Source: Anaerohabitans sp964387285 (GTDB lineage: Bacteria; Zhuqueibacterota; Zhuqueibacteria; Residuimicrobiales; Residuimicrobiaceae). From it: a stretch of 64,000 bases of DNA. Below the pieces are notes generated by a model. It saw only the letters and a list, made by a program, of their open reading frames with translations. It did no database searches and was not told where the DNA came from. The stretch covers positions 23,152 to 87,151 of the forward strand of contig CAYLWO010000016.1 of assembly GCA_964387285.1 (NCBI GenBank), read 5' to 3'. Of the stretch, positions 58,332 to 64,000 are shown one piece after another (position 1 is the first letter of the stretch; each line of letters opens with the position of its first letter). A program made the translations under genes and the position numbers.

Positions 58332-60080
58332 ATGCAAAAAGCCAAAATCCTCTTATTGCTTCTTTTACTGCTTGGCGCAGGCATTCGCCTTTATCATCTG
58401 GACTATAAAAGCCTGTCGATCGACGAGACCATCGGAACTTTTTACGCTCAGGAGCCGGTGCCGCGCATCTGGATCATGACAATTAACGATGTTCACCCGC
58501 CGCTTTTCTATCTGTTCCACCATTTTTGGCTGAGACTATTTGGCGCCTCGGAAACCGCCATCAGATCCATATCGGTACTATTTGCCCTGCTGACCATAGT
58601 GGTTTTATATTTACTGTCCCGTCGTCTTTTCAATCATGCGACTGCGGTGATGACTGTGCTGCTGCTGGTTTTTTCACCCTGGCATATCTGGATCAGTCAA
58701 AACGGCCGCTCCAATGCCATGCTGCTTTTTCTGGTTTGCTCATCGACGCTTTTTCTTTTGCATCTGTTGCAGTCCAGACAAAAACGGTGGTATGTATTAT
58801 ACGGCCTGACCACCCTGATGGCCCTGTTGACGCATTATTTCGCTTTTATGATCTGGGCTGCGCAAATAGCCTTTGTTTTCATTTATGCGCCATCGCATCG
58901 TAAATTGGCTTCGACCTGGCAGCAGATCAATTTGGCTGTTCTGCTGGGCTATTTTATCTGGTTGCCTTTTATGATCAGCCAATTTATGACCAAGACCCGG
59001 CCCATGTACAAATTGCTCTCCTGGCCATTTATAAAAAATCTTTTTTCTTATCTGAATCCCCATGCCGCGGTTTCATATGCTATCCTGTTTTATCTCGGCG
59101 CCATTTTAATGTTGTTTCTTTTCATATTCGGTTTGATCCGGTCGCATCGGAATTACATTGAAATCACATCTGTTCGCAACGGACAGATTGAAGCGAAAAT
59201 AAAACAGCGACTGTTGATCGGGTTCAGCGTTGCTGTGCTGTGCAACCTGATCGGCGCATTGTATTTCAACATCGGCCGTACTTTGCCGATTTTATTAAAG
59301 CATATTTTGCAAAATTCATCCATCTATGCCACCTGCATCAAGCCCTATCACCTGGATCAATTGCATTCGCTGCAGGCCAGCTTTTTTGCCGCAGCGATCA
59401 TCGGTCTTGTTTGCATGCTTGGCATTTGCGGCATCGTTCGTTTTAGCGGCGCCCCTTTAAGTCTTGTGAAAAAAAACGGTTCAGCTGCCGTCTCCGCGTT
59501 TTTTTTAATCATGCTGGTCACGCCTTTGGCGCTGGCTGCGCTGCTGTCGTTGAAGAGTCCCTATTTGCTCCTGCGCAACATGGTGGTTATTCTGCCGTTT
59601 TATTTGATGATCGTGGCTCACGGCGTGATGCAATTACCCGGTCGATGGCGATGGGCCGTTGCTGGTGCTCTGATGGTGATCACTTTTTTTTCATTGCGCA
59701 ACTATGAGGCGTGGTATCAAAAGGACGATTGGCGCAACGCGGCCGATATGCTAAAAAAGAATCGCCGGCCGCAGGATACGGTTTTGTTAGATCATTTGTT
59801 CGGCAAAAAACCGCTTTATTATTACGGCGTCGAATCAAGGCGCCCCTTGCGCCGCAGCGAATGGGCGGATTTTTTGCATAATCTGCACGAGGGGCTTTGG
59901 GTCTTACGCTCCTATCGTAACGATTGGTGCGTACTGGATTCAACCGACAAATACCTGGTACGCGACGGAGAGTGGAGTTTTACCGGCAGCACTAACCCGG
60001 ATGATTTGATCCCCATTGACGGAAAACTTTTGCTGGTTCATTATCAGCTAAACAAAAAAACAACCGATTCGTCGCGGTAG
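58332..60080 (+). CDS. GT39-type membrane glycosyltransferase
   Basis: 582 residues with about 12 membrane segments. The ArnT/PMT-type acidic motif is LSIDETIGTF near residue 31-40, and the second motif is NDVHPPLFYLFH (about 53-64). The C-terminal soluble part (about 465-582: WRNAADMLKKNRRPQDTVLL) is periplasmic. Enzymes of this kind move a sugar from a polyprenyl phosphate donor to lipids or proteins. Donor and acceptor cannot be told. It is followed after 36 bases by the beta-helix protein. Confidence 0.85.
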   Translation: MQKAKILLLLLLLLGAGIRLYHLDYKSLSIDETIGTFYAQEPVPRIWIMTINDVHPPLFYLFHHFWLRLFGASETAIRSISVLFALLTIVVLYLLSRRLFNHATAVMTVLLLVFSPWHIWISQNGRSNAMLLFLVCSSTLFLLHLLQSRQKRWYVLYGLTTLMALLTHYFAFMIWAAQIAFVFIYAPSHRKLASTWQQINLAVLLGYFIWLPFMISQFMTKTRPMYKLLSWPFIKNLFSYLNPHAAVSYAILFYLGAILMLFLFIFGLIRSHRNYIEITSVRNGQIEAKIKQRLLIGFSVAVLCNLIGALYFNIGRTLPILLKHILQNSSIYATCIKPYHLDQLHSLQASFFAAAIIGLVCMLGICGIVRFSGAPLSLVKKNGSAAVSAFFLIMLVTPLALAALLSLKSPYLLLRNMVVILPFYLMIVAHGVMQLPGRWRWAVAGALMVITFFSLRNYEAWYQKDDWRNAADMLKKNRRPQDTVLLDHLFGKKPLYYYGVESRRPLRRSEWADFLHNLHEGLWVLRSYRNDWCVLDSTDKYLVRDGEWSFTGSTNPDDLIPIDGKLLLVHYQLNKKTTDSSR

Positions 60081-60116
60081 TATGTTGCGACTCATAGAAA
60101 TCATGTAAGGATAGTG

Positions 60117-62429
60117 ATGATGTCAAGACTGGCTTTGTGCGGAATGGTGTGGTTGTTTTTTCTCTTGACGGCTTGCGCTTTCAGCAGCACATTTACGGTT
60201 ATCAACAGCGACAGTTCCGGCAGCGGCTCCCTGGAATGGGCCTTGCAGCAAACTCAGGCGCATACCGGACCGGACACGGTGCTCTTTTCTCTCTCTCAAT
60301 CAGATAAAAACTACAACGGACAGGCCTGGTTGATCTATTTGAAAAACCATTTGCCGGCGCTGCTGGACAACAGTACGTTCGTCAACGGTTTTTCACAACC
60401 GCCGATCCAGGCAACCTATCCCAGAATAGAAATACACGGTGAAAATGTTCCAGCTACGGCCGAGGGGTGGCAGATACGATCTGCTTATAATGCCATCCTT
60501 GGCCTGAGCATGGGCGGCTTTCCCAATATCGCCATCAGCTTAACGGGCAGCGGCAGTCACGACAATATCATTGCCGGATGTCACATCGGCTGTGCGGCTG
60601 ACGGCAAAACGCGCCTGCGCAACCGCTTGTCCGGCATCGAGTGCGTACGCGGCAGCCATCACAATACCATAGGCGGAACAAACGCGCGATATCGCAATGT
60701 GATTTCAGGCAATGGCACCTACGGCATTCGCATTGAAGACAGCCATGATAATCTGATTATCGGTAACTTTATCGGGGTGGATAAAACCGGACTGGCGGCT
60801 CTGCCCAATGGCGATGTCCCCAAACAACAGAACTGCGCCGGCATTATGCTTTCCTACTCGGCCAAGAATAATCGAATCGGCAACGCCACCCCGGCCGGAC
60901 GCAATATTCTCTCCGGCAATCAGCGCAGCGGTTTGCGCATTGAATGGAGCGGCAGCGACGCTAATATCGTACAGGGCAATTATCTGGGATTGGGTGTAGA
61001 CGGCAAAACCCGCGTGGCTAACGGTGAAGCCGGTCTGGTGATTGGCCGCGGCAGCCGCGACAATCTCATCGGCGGAGACTCGACCGCCTGCGCCAACATC
61101 ATCTCCGGCAATTACTCCAGCGGCGTGCAGTTTGCGCGCGCATCGTATAAAAATATTTTCAAAGGCAATTGGGTCGGTCCCAATACGGATCTGACCGGCG
61201 TTGTGGCTAATGCGCACAACGGCGTCTATTTCTACGGCGATGAGGCGGAAGGCTATCCCCGGGAAAACATCATCGGCCCGGGAAATATCATTTGCGGCAA
61301 CGGCAATGATCCGGTGGGCCGCTACTGGGCCGGATTGTCGCTGGACTATAGCGGCACGTCCGGCAATGTGTTCATCGGCAATTATATCGGACAGGATCCT
61401 TCCGGCAAACTCGTTGCCGGGCAACCGACCGGCATCCTGGTGCAACGGGGCAGCCATGATAATATTTTCGGCCCGGACAATGTGGTGGCTCATTCGCTTT
61501 ATGACGGCGTGTTGGTGATGAATCCCGCCTCTACCGGCAACCGCTTCAGCCAAAATTCCATCTTTGACAACCATGCGTACGCCATCAACAATGTCGATGG
61601 CGGCAACAGCGAACTCAACTCGCCGGCGTTGGTGCATGCGAACAGCCATCAGGTCTCCGGTTATACATTGCCGCAAACCACGGTCGAGATATACAGCGAC
61701 AGTGGCGATCAGGCGCAATATTATCTGGGCAGCGTGACCTCAGACGGCCAGGGATTCTTTTCCTGGTCCGGCGTTGTTAATCACGGTCGCCATCTCAATG
61801 TGCTGGTTATAGATGCTAACGGCAACACCTCCATGCTGGCAACGGGCAGCGCCACGCCCATCGAGTTGCTCGAGTTCGGAGCGCAAGCACTCGGCAACGG
61901 CTTGGCGTTGTTGTCGTGGCGCACCGGCAGTGAGCAAAACAATTATGGATTTTGGCTGCAGCGCAGACAGACGGATGAATTTAAAAACATCGTTTTTGTT
62001 CCCGGCGCCGGCACCGTTGCCCACACACAAAGTTATTCTGTTGTGGATACTGTGGCTGAAGCAGGAATGTATTATTATCGTTTGCAACAAATGAACCTCG
62101 ACGGCTCGATAGAATATTCCAAAGAGATCGCCGTGCAAATATCCCTGCCGAACTTTTTTACGCTGGAACCGGTTTATCCCAATCCTTTTAACGGTCAGCT
62201 GCGCATCGGTTTTCATCTGGCGCAAGCCGGATTCGTGTCCTTGCAGATCTATAACATTCGCGGTGAAAGCATTCGTCGATTAAAGCATGAGCGGCTGAAT
62301 AGCGGCCGGCATGAAGCTTGCTGGGATGGAATGGATGATGCGGGGAACATGAGTGCCAGTGGTACGTTTTTTATTGTATTGCGCAGTGGAACAGAGGTGG
62401 TGAGTCAAAAGAGCGTGCTGGTGAGATAG
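60117..62429 (+). CDS. secreted parallel beta-helix protein with T9SS C-terminal domain
   Basis: 770 residues from the ATG at 60117 (a GTG one codon earlier and an ATG one codon later are possible; AAGGA lies at 60107-60111). The signal peptide ends CAFS. About twelve right-handed beta-helix coils repeat with words such as N.I.GN.IG, for example SHHNTIGGTNARYRNVISGN and SRDNLIGG. A beta-sandwich of about 150 residues follows (IELLEFGAQALGNGLALLSW). The end is a FlgD-like sorting domain from VYPNPFNGQL to the terminal LVR. Surface carbohydrate binding or lyase activity is possible, but no catalytic motif is clear. Confidence 0.82.
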   Translation: MMSRLALCGMVWLFFLLTACAFSSTFTVINSDSSGSGSLEWALQQTQAHTGPDTVLFSLSQSDKNYNGQAWLIYLKNHLPALLDNSTFVNGFSQPPIQATYPRIEIHGENVPATAEGWQIRSAYNAILGLSMGGFPNIAISLTGSGSHDNIIAGCHIGCAADGKTRLRNRLSGIECVRGSHHNTIGGTNARYRNVISGNGTYGIRIEDSHDNLIIGNFIGVDKTGLAALPNGDVPKQQNCAGIMLSYSAKNNRIGNATPAGRNILSGNQRSGLRIEWSGSDANIVQGNYLGLGVDGKTRVANGEAGLVIGRGSRDNLIGGDSTACANIISGNYSSGVQFARASYKNIFKGNWVGPNTDLTGVVANAHNGVYFYGDEAEGYPRENIIGPGNIICGNGNDPVGRYWAGLSLDYSGTSGNVFIGNYIGQDPSGKLVAGQPTGILVQRGSHDNIFGPDNVVAHSLYDGVLVMNPASTGNRFSQNSIFDNHAYAINNVDGGNSELNSPALVHANSHQVSGYTLPQTTVEIYSDSGDQAQYYLGSVTSDGQGFFSWSGVVNHGRHLNVLVIDANGNTSMLATGSATPIELLEFGAQALGNGLALLSWRTGSEQNNYGFWLQRRQTDEFKNIVFVPGAGTVAHTQSYSVVDTVAEAGMYYYRLQQMNLDGSIEYSKEIAVQISLPNFFTLEPVYPNPFNGQLRIGFHLAQAGFVSLQIYNIRGESIRRLKHERLNSGRHEACWDGMDDAGNMSASGTFFIVLRSGTEVVSQKSVLVR

Positions 62430-62452
62430 GGTGGTGGCTGGTTACAAGATCG

Positions 62453-62485
62453 AACGCAGAGACGCGGAAGGCGCTGAGGAGCGCT
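62453..62485 (+). repeat. ACGCAGAG word repeat
   Basis: AACGCAGAGACGCGGAAGGC followed by a GCTGAGGAGCGCTGGG stretch, 23 bases after the beta-helix stop. It resembles the CGCAGAG words found between genes in many bacteria. The rest of the 540-base gap to the edge gene holds the hairpin at 62572, the inverted repeat copy at 62679 and a terminator at 62843. Confidence 0.4.
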
Positions 62486-62571
62486 GGGAGATTCTTCCGG
62501 CGCGTGAGTTGGGCTAGAACGTATGTCCCACTCATCTTTCTATCAGGACGAGTATCCCACTTTAGTTTACG

Positions 62572-62600
62572 CCCGGCAGGGATCTGCCGGGTGATCTTTT
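62572..62600 (+). terminator. hairpin with a weak T-run
   Basis: CCCGGCAG-GGAT-CTGCCGGG (62572-62591) followed by TGATCTTTTATC. The stem is strong and the T-run short, 140 bases after the beta-helix gene. A plausible terminator of the GT39/beta-helix pair. Confidence 0.5.
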
Positions 62601-62678
62601 ATCAAGAATGTTCCAATCCACGCGACAGATTGATCTGCGACGGCTCCTTGTTCCACATAAAACTAGTTTCGTGCCATT

Positions 62679-62756
62679 GTCATTGCGAACGAAGGCGCAG
62701 ATACAGTGAAAGGGTCACATCTGCGCGGGAGTGAAGCAATCCCCTGATACTGCAAG
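62679..62756 (-). repeat. 80-bp intergenic repeat, copy 4, inverted
   Basis: On the minus strand it begins GCAGTATCAGGGGATTGCTT, has CACTCCC and ends CGTTCGCAATGACA, the same ends as copies 1-3. Its middle contains an imperfect inverted repeat (GCGCAGATGTGAC with CTGCGCC-like partner). Confidence 0.65.
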
Positions 62757-62842
62757 ATGAACCCGGTGAGCTAATTTTCAAGCGTCCCAATTTTCAACTG
62801 AAATCCAGCCTGTGGAAATCGACAACAAGGGAAATTAAGATT

Positions 62843-62860
62843 AAAAAGCGCTGTAAGCGC
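62843..62860 (-). terminator. terminator behind the edge gene
   Basis: On the minus strand GCGCT-TAC-AGCGC is followed by TTTTT, 110 bases after the stop of the edge gene. The stem is only 5 bp but GC-rich. Confidence 0.5.
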
Positions 62861-62969
62861 GATTAATTCTTAGGTGAAATCCTTTTCCAGTAATAGAGCA
62901 AGATATCGGAGAATGGTCTGTCTATCGCTTGCTGCGTTTGAATTGGTTTATCATAGTAGTCTATTAAAC

Positions 62970-64000
62970 TCAATATTTGATGATTTCATGTACGTCAAAA
63001 CTGTCAATTTTTGTTTTGTAATTTTCAGTTTCAATGCTTACAATAGCACAAAATATATTCTTATGATTTTGAATTTCGATTTCTTTGTGCATTAACTCCT
63101 TACTTAATTTTTCCGCACATTTTGGATTAGAAACCGCCAAACAGGCCGCCTCTGTTCCCAAGGCGCCTCGTCCCGCTAAAGCCATCAGCATGAAACTGGA
63201 ATCGTGCGGATGTGGACCTCTGACAATTATGCCAAAATCCCATATTAATCTACTTTGATTACCGATCCTGCTTGGCAAATATTCAGTTTTATTTCTTCGT
63301 AAAATCACTTTTGGATTCAGAATATCTTTGCTTTCAGGATCAGGTTTAAAGTCCCATAAGGGTTCCTTGTTCGAAAAGAATTGCTCGAACATAATTCCCG
63401 TCCAACGATTCGCTTTTGGACTGCCGATGGTATAAAGATTCATAGGTTTTAAAAGGACTTTATCGTCAAAATCATCCGGATTAATTAGCTCTGGTAAAAC
63501 CTCAAATCCATAAATCCATCCAAAGGATTGCATCAAACCCCGTATCCCCACATGATCAGAACAGGTTATGAGAGGCCTATCAGTCCACCCGCCTCTGGCA
63601 CGGAAGGCAGCTCGATAGGATAAGGGATTGGCGGCAACGACAAAAGAATGCTTCTCGGTCAATGTTTGGGGCACTAGAATATTTCGCAACAGCTCTACCG
63701 TGCTTTGCTCCGACTGGGCAATAGATCTTATGCTTTCGAACAGTTTTTCTTTAAGCTGAACATATCCTGCTTCGTTAAGATCATATTTTATTGTTCGATA
63801 TTGACGGATATCAAAAGGTATGTCTTTTGTTTCACCGCTGGTGATTAGAATTACCGGTTTTTGCAAAGAGTGAGCAAGTGCAATTTCATACATTACATTC
63901 GGATTGGATCCTGTTAGATCCGCAATACAAAAATTGGAAGTTTTTATAAAATCATGAATTTGATCATCGGCTTTGCCTGGCTTTACCTCTTGTCCTGCCA
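62970..64000 (-). CDS. TIR/deoxyribosyltransferase-like protein, 5' end beyond the window
   Basis: The frame is open to the right edge: codons upstream of the first ATG (63893) continue without a stop to base 64000, so at least 343 residues are visible and the true start is outside. The N-terminal part reads FCIADLTGSNPNVMYEIALA, then KPVILITSG and IPFDIRQYRTIKYD, the pattern of the Rossmann-like family of nucleoside 2-deoxyribosyltransferases and TIR-like nucleotide hydrolases. The C-terminal part holds YTIGSPKANRWTG and GRGALGTEAACLAVSNPK, which I cannot name. The gene is AT-rich. Both biochemical role and any link to defence are inferred. Confidence 0.6.
   Translation of the reverse strand, partial: AGQEVKPGKADDQIHDFIKTSNFCIADLTGSNPNVMYEIALAHSLQKPVILITSGETKDIPFDIRQYRTIKYDLNEAGYVQLKEKLFESIRSIAQSEQSTVELLRNILVPQTLTEKHSFVVAANPLSYRAAFRARGGWTDRPLITCSDHVGIRGLMQSFGWIYGFEVLPELINPDDFDDKVLLKPMNLYTIGSPKANRWTGIMFEQFFSNKEPLWDFKPDPESKDILNPKVILRRNKTEYLPSRIGNQSRLIWDFGIIVRGPHPHDSSFMLMALAGRGALGTEAACLAVSNPKCAEKLSKELMHKEIEIQNHKNIFCAIVSIETENYKTKIDSFDVHEIIKY

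Noticed and set aside
60705..61718. 337-residue open frame on the minus strand
   Set aside because: Antisense to the beta-helix repeats; the regular repeats make long spurious frames.
1..64000. CRISPR arrays, tRNA or rRNA genes
   Set aside because: No regularly spaced direct repeats of 25-40 bases, no tRNA T-loop/anticodon pattern and no rRNA-like stretch were seen on either strand.

Overview
The window reads as a chromosomal segment of a Gram-negative bacterium of the FCB superphylum, most like candidate phylum KSB1 or Calditrichota. The grounds are three secreted proteins that end in type IX secretion (T9SS) or FlgD-like C-terminal domains with a YPNPF motif, two PorV/PorQ-family outer-membrane proteins side by side, secreted beta-propellers, many lipoproteins, a bacillithiol-type BshA glycosyltransferase and a GH57 glucanotransferase. 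The assignment is an inference, because no rRNA, tRNA or ribosomal protein gene lies in the window. Promoters that can be read are of the ordinary TTGAnn-N17-TAnnnT kind.

Layout. 1-3257: end of an unknown gene coupled to an NtrC-type response regulator, then a secreted propeller. 3366-5299: OsmC protein, a repeat-rich gap with a 185-bp inverted-repeat element, and a zinc-ribbon membrane protein. 5300-11458 (minus): thioesterase, a phosphatase/phosphoglycerate dehydrogenase fusion, a secreted propeller/cysteine-peptidase/T9SS protein, and a sugar isomerase-like protein. 11764-14392: cold-shock protein, then DUF937, BON-LysM and PmoA-family genes. 14975-17872: TetR regulator, AT-rich S41 peptidase and a hypothetical. 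17945-23453 (minus): an envelope-stress-like run of CtpA protease, lipoprotein, ECF sigma factor, DsbD and lipid kinase. 23469-26760: GH57 enzyme and an isocitrate/isopropylmalate dehydrogenase-family gene. 26836-31325: a lipoprotein, a T9SS BNR protein and two PorV/PorQ proteins.

31402-32814 is an AT-rich three-gene module (DUF2971, DUF4258, DUF2283) behind a near-consensus promoter. 32859-36141 is a tight four-gene unit of a PdxJ-like barrel that lacks the PdxJ catalytic residues, an HD hydrolase, a tryptophanase and a HAD phosphatase. 36252-39720 holds a YibQ-type deacetylase, a lipoprotein paralogous to the one beside CtpA, and an M2/M3-type metallopeptidase. 39938-42343 (plus): serine hydrolase, small beta-barrel and a divergent GroES. 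42490-47290 (minus): histidine kinase, sigma-54 response regulator, coiled-coil periplasmic protein and outer-membrane barrel in one run. 47474-48607: bshA. 49053-55643 (plus): lepA, an ABC exporter pair, signal peptidase I, hemW and a conserved hypothetical. 55655-58163 (minus): Nramp-like transporter and a parvulin lipoprotein. 58332-62429: glycosyltransferase 39 and a beta-helix T9SS protein. The right edge holds a truncated TIR- or deoxyribosyltransferase-like protein that continues beyond base 64000.

The intergenic spaces are rich in short repeats: an 80-bp unit in four copies, hairpins and several word-like repeats. The strongest candidates for something undescribed are the tryptophanase/PdxJ-like unit, the DUF2971-DUF4258-DUF2283 module and the edge TIR-like protein. 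No CRISPR array, insertion sequence, prophage or tRNA was found.
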